NCBI GenBank assembly: GCA_949287985.1
Contig: CASEIN010000017.1
Span: 1-64,000 of the forward strand
Origin: Mucispirillum schaedleri
Lineage (GTDB): Bacteria; Chrysiogenota; Deferribacteres; Deferribacterales; Mucispirillaceae
Length of the DNA stretch: 64,000 nucleotides
Direction of reading: 5' to 3'
A program made the position numbers and the translations under genes. Numbering within the stretch: position 1 is the first letter of the stretch; every line of letters starts with the position of its first letter. The notes under the pieces are model-generated. The model was not told the DNA's origin. It searched no databases and saw nothing but the letters and a program-made list of their open reading frames with translations. This document shows positions 1 to 6,509 of the stretch, one piece after another.

Positions 1-98
1 ATATAGAAATTATCTTTTTTACACTATCAGTTTTTAAAAAAATATGTTAATATTAAATATTGTTTCAAAACATTATAATTTTTTTAGCGAGGTCAGCT

Positions 99-1739
99 AT
101 GTACGAAAAATGGAAAGAACAGTATGAAAAAACAATCAGCAAATTTCCTGAGCGTAAGAAAACATTTAAAACTACTTCTGGCTATGAAGTAAAACCTTTC
201 TACACTCCAAATGATATTCCTGATTTTGATTATGAGAAAAAACTTGGTTATCCGGGTATCTACCCACTTACAAGAGGCGTGCAGCCTACAATGTATCGTG
301 GCCGTTTTTGGACAATGAGGCAGTATGCAGGCTTTGCTACAGCTGAAGAATCTAATAAACGTTACAGATATTTATTAGACCAAGGTACAACAGGTCTTTC
401 TGTTGCTTTTGACTTACCTACTCAAATTGGTTATGACTCTGATGATGCTATGGCTTCTGGTGAAGTTGGTAAAGTGGGCGTTGCTATTGACTCCCTTGCT
501 GATATGGAAATATTATTCAACTCTATCCCACTTGATAAAGTTTCCACATCTATGACAATCAATGCTACAGCATCTTATCTTTTATCATGCTATATAGCAG
601 TGGGCGAAAAACAAGGTGTTTCATCTGAAAAATTAGCAGGTACTATACAAAATGATATTTTAAAAGAATATATGGCTAGAGGAACTTACCGTTTCCCACC
701 TACTCAGTCAATGAGATTAATTACAGATATTTTCTCATTCTGTAAAGATAATGTACCATTATGGAACACTATTAGTATTAGTGGTTACCATATCCGTGAA
801 GCAGGAAGTGATGCTGTACAGGAAGTTGCATTTACTTTAGCTGACGGTATTGCTTATGTGGAAGCAGCTATTAAAGCAGGTCTTGATGTTGATGATTTTG
901 CTGGCAGACTTTCTTTCTTCTTTAACTGCCACAACAACTTTATTGAAGAAGTTGCAAAATTTAGAGCAGCTAGAAGAATGTGGGCAAAAATTATGACAGA
1001 GCGTTTTAAAGCTAAAAAACCAAAATCTACAATGCTCCGTTTCCACACTCAAACTGCAGGTTCTACATTAACAGCTCAACAGCCACAAAATAACATTGTG
1101 CGTGTTGCTCTGCAAACATTAGCAGCTTGTATGGGTGGTACTCAGTCATTACACACTAACTCATATGATGAAGCGTTAGCTCTGCCTACAGAAGATTCTG
1201 TACGTATTGCGTTAAGAACTCAACAAATCGTAGCAAACGAATCAGGTGCTGCTGATACTATTGACCCACTTGCTGGTGCATATATGGTTGAAGCTATGAC
1301 TGATGATATAGAAAAACGTGCATTTGAATATATCCAAAAAATAGATGATTTAGGTGGTATGATGCGCGCTATTGAACAAGGTTATCCACAAAGAGAAATT
1401 CAAAATAGTGCTTATGAATACCAAAAAGCTATTGAAACAGAAGATTTAATCATTGTTGGTGTTAATAAATACCATATTGAAGAACCAGCACCTACTGGGC
1501 TTTTAAAAATTGATTCTTCTGTTGAAATCAGCCAAAAAGCTAAATTAAAACAATTAAGAGAAACTCGCGATAATATGGCAGTAAAAAAAGCATTAGAAGA
1601 GCTTACTGCTGCTGCAAAAACTAGCGATAACTTAATGCCAAAAATATTAAATGCTGTTAAAGTTTATGCTACTCTTGGCGAAACTATAAACGCATTAAAA
1701 GAAGTTTTTGGTGAATACCAAGAAAATATTGTATTATAA
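99..1739 (+). CDS. Methylmalonyl-CoA mutase, large (catalytic) subunit
   Basis: This is the catalytic TIM-barrel half of adenosylcobalamin-dependent methylmalonyl-CoA mutase, which interconverts methylmalonyl-CoA and succinyl-CoA in propionate/succinate metabolism. The protein is 546 residues and ends without a C-terminal cobalamin-binding domain, so it is the split (two-subunit) type; the B12-binding subunit is not in the window. Family stretches are easy to see: [40 protein letters not shown]-like [29 protein letters not shown] and [19 protein letters not shown] start at 60 would add 13 residues, but the ATG at 99 has a GAGG Shine-Dalgarno 7 bases upstream and gives the normal N-terminus. 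A strong terminator follows directly, so it ends its transcript. Function is well supported; metabolic direction is not known from sequence. Confidence 0.95.
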   Translation: MYEKWKEQYEKTISKFPERKKTFKTTSGYEVKPFYTPNDIPDFDYEKKLGYPGIYPLTRGVQPTMYRGRFWTMRQYAGFATAEESNKRYRYLLDQGTTGLSVAFDLPTQIGYDSDDAMASGEVGKVGVAIDSLADMEILFNSIPLDKVSTSMTINATASYLLSCYIAVGEKQGVSSEKLAGTIQNDILKEYMARGTYRFPPTQSMRLITDIFSFCKDNVPLWNTISISGYHIREAGSDAVQEVAFTLADGIAYVEAAIKAGLDVDDFAGRLSFFFNCHNNFIEEVAKFRAARRMWAKIMTERFKAKKPKSTMLRFHTQTAGSTLTAQQPQNNIVRVALQTLAACMGGTQSLHTNSYDEALALPTEDSVRIALRTQQIVANESGAADTIDPLAGAYMVEAMTDDIEKRAFEYIQKIDDLGGMMRAIEQGYPQREIQNSAYEYQKAIETEDLIIVGVNKYHIEEPAPTGLLKIDSSVEISQKAKLKQLRETRDNMAVKKALEELTAAAKTSDNLMPKILNAVKVYATLGETINALKEVFGEYQENIVL

Positions 1740-1746
1740 TATACAG

Positions 1747-1776
1747 GCCTTTCTGCTTATGCAGAAAGGCTTTTTT
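1747..1776 (+). terminator. Rho-independent terminator after the mutase gene
   Basis: A perfect 10-bp stem (GCCTTTCTGC / GCAGAAAGGC) with a TTAT loop is followed by six T. It begins 8 bases after the mutase stop codon. Confidence 0.93.
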
Positions 1777-1939
1777 ATATCAATTTCTACTAATTTATCA
1801 AACATCATAATAATTAAATTAAAACAAAATAATTCTATAAATAACTTTAAAAATAATATATACTTGAATAAAAGGAAATTTTATATTAATTAAATAGTTA
1901 AGTTAAATATTTTTATAGATAATATTAATTGGAGAAACA

Positions 1940-2245
1940 ATGTCTTTCATAGAAATAGTTATTGGGTTAGTGATATTAATTATAGTAAATCTTTTTGCAT
2001 CAAAAAAAGATAACGGCAAAATAAAAACTCAAAAAGAAGATACTTCAAAGTTTGAAATTAAAACTAAAAAAAACAATATTCCAAATACTGGTAGAGAGCT
2101 TACTCAAAAAATCATCCAAGAACCAATTATGAGCTCATCTGGTGGTAAAATTGTATTTTTTATATTAATTCTTATTATTGTAGGTGCTTTTTATGCCTTT
2201 TTTACAGGTGAAATTCCTTTAGATTTATTAAAATATTTATTCTAG
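1940..2245 (+). CDS. Small membrane protein with two transmembrane segments
   Basis: A 101-residue protein not recognised as a named family. It has an N-terminal hydrophobic segment (about residues 3-20), a central Lys/Thr-rich soluble stretch (about 22-68) and a second hydrophobic helix (about 72-92). A GGAG Shine-Dalgarno lies upstream of the ATG. It sits 7 bases before the RNase HI gene on the same strand, so the two are probably co-transcribed. No catalytic motif is visible. Confidence 0.7.
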   Translation: MSFIEIVIGLVILIIVNLFASKKDNGKIKTQKEDTSKFEIKTKKNNIPNTGRELTQKIIQEPIMSSSGGKIVFFILILIIVGAFYAFFTGEIPLDLLKYLF

Positions 2246-2252
2246 GGTTAGT

Positions 2253-2855
2253 ATGAGCGAAAACAAGTATTATGCTGTAAAAGTGGGCAGAGAAACAGGG
2301 ATATTTGAAAGCTGGGAAGAATGTCAAAAACAGATTATAAATTTTAGTGGTGCAGTTTATAAAAAATTTACTGATTTAAAAGCAGCTGAAAAATTTTTAT
2401 ATGATAGTGAAGTAGAAGAAAATACATCTGATGATTTATCTGGTCTGCACGCTTATGTGGACGGCAGTTTTTCAAGCTCCTTACAAGAAACTGGTTATGG
2501 TGCTGTAATACTGTATAATGGTGAGATAGTGCATACAATCAGTGGTAAAAGTAAAAAGTATATAGATATGCGTAATGTGGCAGGTGAGCTTTTTGCAACT
2601 GGTATGGCTGTAAAGTGGGCATTTGATAATGGCTATAAGGAAATCACACTTCATCATGATTATTCAGGTATTGCCTCATGGGCAAAAGGTGAATGGAAAA
2701 CAAAGCAGGAAGGCACAATCAATTATAAAAACTATATGGATAGCTTAAAAGATAAGATAGTAGTAAAATTTATAAAAGTAAAAAGTCATTCAGGTGATTT
2801 ATATAATGATATGGCTGATGAGCTTGCAAAAAAAGCATTAGATATAATTGAATAA
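2253..2855 (+). CDS. rnhA: Ribonuclease HI with N-terminal viroplasmin-type RNA/DNA-hybrid-binding domain
   Basis: RNase HI cleaves the RNA strand of RNA-DNA hybrids during replication and R-loop removal. The 200-residue protein has an N-terminal hybrid-binding domain (about residues 5-50: KYYAVKVGRETGIFESWEEC, then GAVYKKFTDLKAAEKFL) as in eukaryotic RNase H1 and Bacillus RnhA, then a catalytic domain. The four acidic catalytic residues are visible in order: Asp70 in YVDGSF, Glu in AGELFA, Asp in HHDYSGI and Asp in YNDMADELAKKA. An AGGG Shine-Dalgarno lies before the ATG. It follows a small membrane-protein gene by 7 bases and precedes the tRNA-Leu promoter. Confidence 0.93.
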   Translation: MSENKYYAVKVGRETGIFESWEECQKQIINFSGAVYKKFTDLKAAEKFLYDSEVEENTSDDLSGLHAYVDGSFSSSLQETGYGAVILYNGEIVHTISGKSKKYIDMRNVAGELFATGMAVKWAFDNGYKEITLHHDYSGIASWAKGEWKTKQEGTINYKNYMDSLKDKIVVKFIKVKSHSGDLYNDMADELAKKALDIIE

Positions 2856-2858
2856 GTA

Positions 2859-2887
2859 TTGACAAAAGCATATAAATTATGTTTAAT
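2859..2887 (+). promoter_or_regulatory. Sigma-70-type promoter of the tRNA-Leu gene
   Basis: TTGACA at 2859-2864, a 17-base spacer and TTTAAT at 2882-2887. Transcription should start near 2894, about 12 bases before the mature tRNA 5' end. Confidence 0.75.
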
Positions 2888-2905
2888 CAGTAATCTTAAA
2901 TACGA

Positions 2906-2987
2906 GCCGAAGTGGCGGAATGGTAGACGCAGTGGACTCAAAATCCACCGGTTTCTAATCGTAGGGGTTCAAGTCCCCTCTTCGGTA
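2906..2987 (+). tRNA. tRNA-Leu (anticodon CAA)
   Basis: The acceptor arm GCCGAAG pairs with CTTCGGT (first pair G-T), the discriminator is A, and there is a long variable arm as expected for a class II tRNA. The anticodon stem GTGGA/TCCAC encloses loop CTCAAAA, giving anticodon CAA, which reads UUG. The T arm is GGGGTTCAAGTCCCC. CCA is not encoded. The 3' end of this gene recurs three times downstream, so it is an integration hot spot. Confidence 0.95.
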
Positions 2988-2995
2988 TAAAATAT

Positions 2996-3030
2996 AAGCC
3001 AGTGATTTTTATATCACTGGCTTTATTTTT
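2996..3030 (+). terminator. Terminator of tRNA-Leu
   Basis: An 11-bp perfect stem (AAGCCAGTGAT / ATCACTGGCTT) is followed by a T-rich tail. It starts about 9 bases after the tRNA. Confidence 0.85.
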
Positions 3031-3045
3031 AATTATCTAGAATGC

Positions 3046-3167
3046 GGGGACTTGAAGCTAAATTTTGCCGACCGAATAGGGAGGAAGAAGCAGGCAGGAC
3101 GCCTGCGACCAAATTTAGCTGGCTTTTTTGGAATTTTTAGGACTAAAATTACAAAAAAGAAGTCCCC
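3046..3167 (+). repeat. 122-bp inverted-repeat element, copy 1
   Basis: Starts GGGGACTT and ends AAGTCCCC, so its ends are inverted copies of the tRNA-Leu T-arm sequence. Inside are a perfect stem AGCTAAATTT / AAATTTAGCT and a central hairpin GCAGGC-AGGAC-GCCTGC. The segment GACCGAATAGGG resembles the reverse complement of the tRNA acceptor end. There is no plausible coding content. Copy 2 (3233-3355) has nearly the same length and internal organisation. Function unknown. Confidence 0.75.
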
Positions 3168-3178
3168 TCTTCGGTATA
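3160..3178 (+). repeat. tRNA-Leu 3'-end copy (att-like core), first repeat
   Basis: AAGTCCCCTCTTCGGTATA is identical to the tRNA-Leu 3' end at 2971-2989. Displaced copies of a tRNA 3' end are the classical footprint of tyrosine-recombinase integration. No integrase gene is present in the window. Confidence 0.8.
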
Positions 3179-3190
3179 ATAACGAAAAAG

Positions 3191-3211
3191 GCAGGTTTAC
3201 CCTGCTTTTTT
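3191..3211 (+). terminator. Terminator after the first displaced tRNA end
   Basis: GCAGG / CCTGC stem with a 5-base loop and six T. A near-identical terminator follows the displaced tRNA end at 4655, as part of a direct repeat of about 100 bp. Confidence 0.7.
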
Positions 3212-3232
3212 GTTATTAATAACTAAATAGTT

Positions 3233-3355
3233 GGGGACTTGAAGGCAAATTTTGCTGACCGAATAGGGAAGGATAAGCAGGCAGGACGCCTGCGACAAAA
3301 TTTGGCTGGCTTGGAAAAAATTTTTAGGACAAAAATTTATGGAAAGCAAGTCCCC
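3233..3355 (+). repeat. 123-bp inverted-repeat element, copy 2
   Basis: Same plan as 3046-3167: GGGGACTT start, AAGTCCCC end, and the identical central hairpin GCAGGC-AGGAC-GCCTGC. The flanking arms changed to GGCAAATTTTG / CAAAATTTGGC, which keeps most of the pairing. This hints that the folded form is what is maintained. No coding content. Confidence 0.75.
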
Positions 3356-3365
3356 TCTTCGGTAT
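3348..3365 (+). repeat. tRNA-Leu 3'-end copy (att-like core), second repeat
   Basis: AAGTCCCCTCTTCGGTAT matches the tRNA 3' end exactly. The following sequence (TTAAAAATATT) differs from the other copies. From here to 3548 I see only a possible 31-codon minus-strand reading frame (3480 to 3385), which is not convincing. Confidence 0.75.
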
Positions 3366-3548
3366 TTAAAAATATTATTAATTATCAATAGTTTATAAAG
3401 CTAATGAGTTGAGATACGAATCTTTTTTTGTTTATACAGTCTGTAAATAACTCTATTAACTGTGCTTTATTTTGCTCCATAACACTATCCTATATTCTTT
3501 AAATATTTATATAAAAGACTTGTTACATATTTATTGAAAAATAGGCAT

Positions 3549-3575
3549 AAAAAAGCTCACCTTTAAGGTGAGCTT
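3549..3575 (-). terminator. Terminator of the higB-higA-DUF2442 transcript
   Basis: On the minus strand AAGCTCACC / GGTGAGCTT forms a 9-bp stem with a 5-base loop and a T run. It lies 25 bases beyond the DUF2442 reading frame. Confidence 0.85.
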
Positions 3576-3599
3576 GAATAGTTTACAGAATTACATGTA

Positions 3600-3851
3600 T
3601 TATAAAATAGATGTGCCATTAAAATACAACTCATTACAGGATAAATCGAGTTCATCATTCCAGCTGATACCATAACCTCCTGCATCTATTTTTACTTGCT
3701 AAAATAAGCCAGTAGTATTAGACAATACTTTAAAATCATAATTTTTATCAAACCATATATCTACATTGTATTCTTTAATTTCATCATTAAAGAATGTGAC
3801 AAGTAACTTATAATTATCTATAGGCTTGATTGCTTTTATTCTATAAAACAT
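3600..3851 (-). pseudogene. DUF2442-type protein, interrupted by an in-frame amber stop
   Basis: On the minus strand the frame opens with ATG at 3851 and ends with TAA at 3600, giving 83 codons. The start reads MFYRIKAIKPIDNYKLLVTF and the end GGYGISWNDELDLSCNELY, which is the DUF2442 pattern; that family is often found beside toxin-antitoxin or small DNA-binding genes and has no firm function. Codon 51 is TAG (3699-3701), between NTTGLF and QVKIDAGGYG. Because homology continues in frame past the stop, this looks like a recent nonsense mutation. It begins 14 bases after higA and would be the third gene of that transcript. Confidence 0.8.
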
Positions 3852-3865
3852 AAATAACCTGTATA

Positions 3866-4159
3866 TTAACCTACCAAACTTTTTATATTCTCCAGCTCAT
3901 TATTCATACTTACTAATGCGTTGCGAATATCTATATCGTTTTGCAGATTTAAGAAATACTTATCACTTACATTAAAATATCTTGCTAGTCGCAGAGATGT
4001 ATCAACAGTGATTTTACGTTTATCTTTTAATATATCCTGTATACGAGATGTTGGAACATTTATATCTTTTGCTAATTTATATGCAGATATTCCCAGTGGT
4101 TGCATAAATTCTTCTAATAATATTTCACTTACTTTTGGTGTTTCTATTATATTTTCCAT
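3866..4159 (-). CDS. higA: HigA-family antitoxin (XRE helix-turn-helix)
   Basis: A 97-residue antitoxin that would neutralise the upstream toxin and bind the operon promoter. The HigA hallmark is clear: ILLEEFMQPLGISAYKLAK, then the helix-turn-helix INVPTSRIQDILKDKRKITVDTSLRLARYF, then VSDKYFLNLQNDIDI. An ATG at 4183 is possible, but the ATG at 4159 has an AAGGAG Shine-Dalgarno at proper distance and gives the family-typical N-terminus. It follows the toxin stop codon by 10 bases. A second, frameshifted copy lies at 4948-5240, so this module has been duplicated in the island. Confidence 0.9.
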   Translation of the reverse strand: MENIIETPKVSEILLEEFMQPLGISAYKLAKDINVPTSRIQDILKDKRKITVDTSLRLARYFNVSDKYFLNLQNDIDIRNALVSMNNELENIKSLVG

Positions 4160-4169
4160 AGAATGCTCC

Positions 4170-4451
4170 TTAATGATAATCAACTATTTCAACATTATGT
4201 ATGTCGTTATTATCTACAGTAAAACAAATCCTATATTGGTCATTAATCCTAATACCATACTGCCCTGCTCTATCACCAGATAATTTTTCTAAATGGTTTG
4301 ATGGTGGAACTTTCAAATCTTGTATATTTTCAGCATTATCCATCATTATTAGTTTTCTTAATGCTATCTTCTGAATAACCGACGGTAATTTTTTAGAAAA
4401 TTGCTGGTTATATATCTGTTCTGTTTCCTTACACTTAAATGTTTTAATCAT
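4170..4451 (-). CDS. higB: HigB/RelE-type toxin (mRNA interferase)
   Basis: A 93-residue RelE-superfamily toxin, expected to cut mRNA on the ribosome. Family features are FKCKETEQIYNQ near the N-terminus, then IALRKLIMMDNAENIQDLKVPPSNHLEKL, GQYGIRINDQYRICF and the C-terminal VEIVDYH; this matches the HigB (host-inhibition) branch. The frame is open to 4517, but the ATG at 4451 gives the family start MIKTFKCK. It lacks a good Shine-Dalgarno, and the best promoter (see 4458-4486) would start transcription almost on this ATG. Gene order toxin then antitoxin is normal for higBA. It appears intact. Confidence 0.9.
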   Translation of the reverse strand: MIKTFKCKETEQIYNQQFSKKLPSVIQKIALRKLIMMDNAENIQDLKVPPSNHLEKLSGDRAGQYGIRINDQYRICFTVDNNDIHNVEIVDYH

Positions 4452-4457
4452 ACATAT

Positions 4458-4486
4458 AATATACCTGCTATCCATATACATGTCAA
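4458..4486 (-). promoter_or_regulatory. Promoter of the higBA module
   Basis: Minus strand: TTGACA (4486-4481), 17-base spacer, TATATT (4463-4458). The expected start point falls at or next to the higB ATG at 4451, so the toxin mRNA may be leaderless or nearly so. A short inverted repeat CTGCT / AGCAG in the region could be an antitoxin operator. Confidence 0.55.
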
Positions 4487-4517
4487 GCAGATATATTTTT
4501 ATATACGATATTTGCAC

Positions 4518-4582
4518 AGAGAAATCAAGGGGAACTAATTAGAAAAAGTTCCCCAAGAATTTCCCCAAACTTTTAAAAAAAT
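4518..4582. repeat. Direct repeat R1 with hairpin (partner at 6105-6168)
   Basis: Begins AGAGAAATCAAGGGGAACT and contains GGGGAACT / AGTTCCCC, a perfect 8-bp stem, then runs into A+T-rich sequence. The same sequence with a few changes lies at 6105-6168. The pair brackets the distal part of the island (4583-6104). Confidence 0.7.
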
Positions 4583-4654
4583 ATATATAATTATATATTT
4601 TTTATATACATATAACTATGTATATTCGTATATAATTGATATATTTAGAATTTC

Positions 4655-4755
4655 AAGTCCCCTCTTCGGTATAATAACAAAAAATGCAGGGTTTACCCTG
4701 CTTTTTTTGTTAGTAATAACTAAATAGTTGGGGACTTGAAGGCAAATTTTGCTGA
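4655..4755 (+). repeat. Third displaced tRNA-Leu end plus terminator (about 100-bp direct repeat of 3160-3260)
   Basis: TTCAAGTCCCCTCTTCGGTA at 4652-4671 repeats the tRNA-Leu end with more of the T arm than the other copies. It continues with a terminator (GCAGGG / CCCTGC stem at 4686-4701 plus seven T) and the start of a third inverted-repeat element. The block matches 3160-3260 almost base for base. Confidence 0.8.
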
Positions 4756-4906
4756 ATTATTTAGTTCATATTAAAAATTACATACTTGTAATTTTTAATT
4801 TATCGTTTAGTCGCAGTAAATGCTCCTGCACTCACTAAAGAAAAAACTTCCTGTTTTTTAGAAGGAACAGTAAACAGGACATTTGCAACAGAAATTTGAC
4901 TGGCTT
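4730..4906 (+). repeat. Diverged third copy of the inverted-repeat element
   Basis: Opens GGGGACTTGAAGGCAAATTTTGCTGA like copy 2 and closes with a sequence resembling its end (CAGAAATTTGACTGGCTT). The centre is replaced by unrelated sequence that holds its own hairpin (AAAAATTAC / GTAATTTTT). No tRNA-end copy follows it. Confidence 0.55.
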
Positions 4907-4947
4907 AATGGCTATTTATCTTTATATTTAATTATTTAACTTACTAT

Positions 4948-5240
4948 CTACCCTATTAAACTTTTAATATTCTCCAATTCTTTATCCATAGTTAATAATG
5001 CATTTCTTATATCTATATCATTTTGCAGATTTAGGAAATACCTATCACTTACATTAAAATATTTTGCCAGTCGCAACGATGTATCAACAGTGATTTTGGT
5101 TTGTCTTTTAATATATCCTGTATGCGTGATACTGGTACATTTATATCTTTTGCCAATCTATATGCTGATATGCTTAGTGGCTGCATAAATTCTTTTAATA
5201 ATATTTCACTTATTTTTGGCGTTTCTATTATATTTTCCAT
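4948..5240 (-). pseudogene. Second higA-type antitoxin copy, frameshifted
   Basis: Starts MENIIETPKISEILLKEF at 5240 and is a close paralogue of the antitoxin at 3866-4159. One base is missing in the helix-turn-helix region: AAACGTAAAATC in the intact copy is AAACCAAAATC here (near 5098). In the open frame the protein ends after 63 residues, but in the shifted frame homology continues (VSDRYFLNLQNDIDIRNAL, then LENIKSLIG and TAG at 4948). No cognate higB copy is visible upstream; a yoeB remnant lies there instead. It is likely a dead duplicate. Confidence 0.85.
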
Positions 5241-5321
5241 AATCTGCTTCATTAATTGTAAGGAAAACCTACTTTAGAAAATATGATACAGCTCCATAAC
5301 ATACAACATTAACATTACACT

Positions 5322-5584
5322 CTATCTATCCCTATAATGGGAACCACATTGCACAATTTTTATTGTATCGTTTTCTATACAATAAACTATCCTGTTGCAG
5401 TCATCTATACGCCTGCTCCAATATTTTGATAAATCACCTTTTAAAGGCTCAGGCTTGCCTATGCCTTCATAACCATTTCTTTCTATATCTTTCAGAAGCT
5501 GTAATATTCTTTTTAATGTTTTTTATCTTGTTTCAGCCAATATTCGAAATCTTCCCAAGCCTCATCTGACCAAGATTTAATCAT
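5322..5584 (-). pseudogene. yoeB: YoeB/Txe-family toxin, frameshifted
   Basis: Reading from ATG at 5584: MIKSWSDEAWEDFEYWLKQD, the signature N-terminus of YoeB endoribonuclease toxins, then a stop after KKH. Moving one base restores LKRILQLLKDIERNGYEGIG, KPEPLKGDLSKYWSRRIDD, and IVYCIENDTIKIVQCGSHY to a TAG at 5322. The lesion is a missing A in the A6 run at 5519-5524. The start overlaps the end of relB by 8 bases, the standard antitoxin-toxin arrangement. The toxin should be inactive unless the run slips back into frame. Confidence 0.88.
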
Positions 5585-5834
5585 TATATTCTACCTCATG
5601 TATAGTGCCACCAGTTTTTTCCATCTGTTCTATTGACTTCCTTAGTCTTGCCATATTTTGTTCAGAATAAAATGGATCTGCTGATACTTCAAAAGGTATT
5701 CTATATTCTCTTGCTACTTTTTTGGCAAAAATAGTGAAAGCCGCACTCATGGTAAGCCCCATCGCTGCACATGCCTGCTCCATTTCCTTTTTAACATCTG
5801 CATCTAATTTAAAATTTACATTTACAGTGTGCAT
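5577..5834 (-). CDS. relB: RelB/DinJ-family antitoxin
   Basis: An 85-residue antitoxin with an N-terminal ribbon-helix-helix: MHTVNVNFKLDADVKKEMEQ, then AAMGLTMSAAFTIFAKKVAR, and the typical RIPFEVSADPFYSEQNM neck before the toxin-wrapping C-terminus. Upstream ATG codons exist, but the ATG at 5834 has AGGAG 7 bases before it. The gene is intact although its YoeB partner is broken, so it is an orphan antitoxin that could still repress its promoter or counter a related toxin elsewhere. Confidence 0.9.
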   Translation of the reverse strand: MHTVNVNFKLDADVKKEMEQACAAMGLTMSAAFTIFAKKVAREYRIPFEVSADPFYSEQNMARLRKSIEQMEKTGGTIHEVEYND

Positions 5835-6104
5835 AACCATTCTCCTATAATTATATATTATATACAAAATAATGATTTTAACAAGTTATTATCTTTAATT
5901 TTTCTTATTATTTATGCATAAAACGTGTTTATAAGCTTTTTAGATACTTTTGCTATAAATATTATATACTCATTTATTTAATTATTTACACTGAAGTCGC
6001 ACTTTTTCTAGTAGATTTTTTATTATTTCTATGTACTGCTTTTCTTATTATAATTAAATAATATTTTCATAGGATATGAGCCATTATGACTTTGTTTGTT
6101 AAAT
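5835..6104. other. A+T-rich gap without recognised genes
   Basis: No reading frame, RNA or repeat is recognisable here. It should hold the relB promoter at its left end. Repeat R2 begins directly after it. Confidence 0.5.
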
Positions 6105-6168
6105 AGAGAAATCAAGGGAAACTGATTAAAAAAAGTTCCCCAAAATTTTCCCAAACTTTTAAAAAATT
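6105..6168. repeat. Direct repeat R2 (partner of 4518-4582)
   Basis: Matches R1 from AGAGAAATCAAGGG through CCAAACTTTTAAAAAA with scattered differences. The hairpin is weakened by one mismatch (GGGAAACT opposite AGTTCCCC). It may mark the distal edge of the tRNA-Leu island. 6169-6334 is plain A+T-rich DNA. Confidence 0.65.
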
Positions 6169-6334
6169 ATATACATATATTTTTTATATTTCTATAACTA
6201 CTATATTAAATTATTTTAAATTTATCCTTTAGATATGCATATTTGTTATAACATTTTTTTATTTAGTTATTATTTATATTTTTTGGATTTGTTGGATATT
6301 TTTTGGTTATATTGTTTTGAAAAATAATTATCTT

Positions 6335-6491
6335 TAAAAAAGAAATGAGGGGGTGAGTAGTACATGCGCGTTTACCACCCACACCCCAGCATTTCATATG
6401 CGAATCAAAGCCCGTCCCTGAGTTGTTTCTCTTCTGCGGCTGCTTTGGACTCCCTAAGGCTTGCCGGAGCGAATGGCTCACCTTAGAGAAA
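6335..6491 (-). ncRNA. G+C-rich structured RNA downstream of flgE, ending in a long terminator hairpin
   Basis: On the minus strand this segment begins about 20 bases past the flgE stop codon. It is clearly richer in G+C than everything around it. A first hairpin (CTAAGG / CCTTAG with inner GCC/GGC) lies at 6454-6486. A long terminal hairpin at 6342-6395 pairs GAAATG-CT-GGGGTG ... CACCCC-CT-CATTTC with an inner GTGGTA / TACTAC stem, then a T6 run at 6341-6336. It is either the structured 3' end of the hook mRNA or an independent small RNA processed or transcribed there. I cannot match it to a known RNA family. A 72-codon minus-strand frame overlaps it but does not look like a protein. Confidence 0.55.
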
Positions 6492-6509
6492 ATTTTTAAT
6501 CATCTATTC

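Noticed and set aside
1708-1893. Small plus-strand gene after the mutase
   Set aside because: The frame overlaps the mutase end and the terminator and becomes a Lys/Asn/Ile run in A+T-rich DNA; no ribosome-binding site.
3385-3480. 31-codon minus-strand gene (MEQNKAQLIELF...)
   Set aside because: Too short, no recognisable family and a weak ribosome-binding site; it may be a chance frame or a fragment.
4518-4590. C-terminus of a phage integrase
   Set aside because: A short minus-strand frame (KSLGKFLGNFF then stop) recalls some integrase tails, but it is preceded at once by A+T-rich sequence full of stops and the frame is not kept in the second copy at 6105.
3046-4906. Chromosomal integron with attC sites carrying toxin-antitoxin cassettes
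   Set aside because: The inverted-repeat elements are of attC size and lie beside toxin-antitoxin genes, but they lack the GTTRRRY/RYYYAAC core boxes, no integron integrase is present, and the repeats are explained by the tRNA-Leu end.
6263-6481. 72-codon minus-strand coding sequence
   Set aside because: The frame covers the G+C-rich RNA-like segment, its composition is unlike the other proteins here, and the hairpins explain the sequence better.
6335-6491. SRP RNA, tmRNA or 6S RNA
   Set aside because: The conserved SRP apical loop, the tmRNA T arm and tag frame, and a clear 6S central bubble were looked for by eye and not found. A covariance search would be needed to exclude divergent forms.
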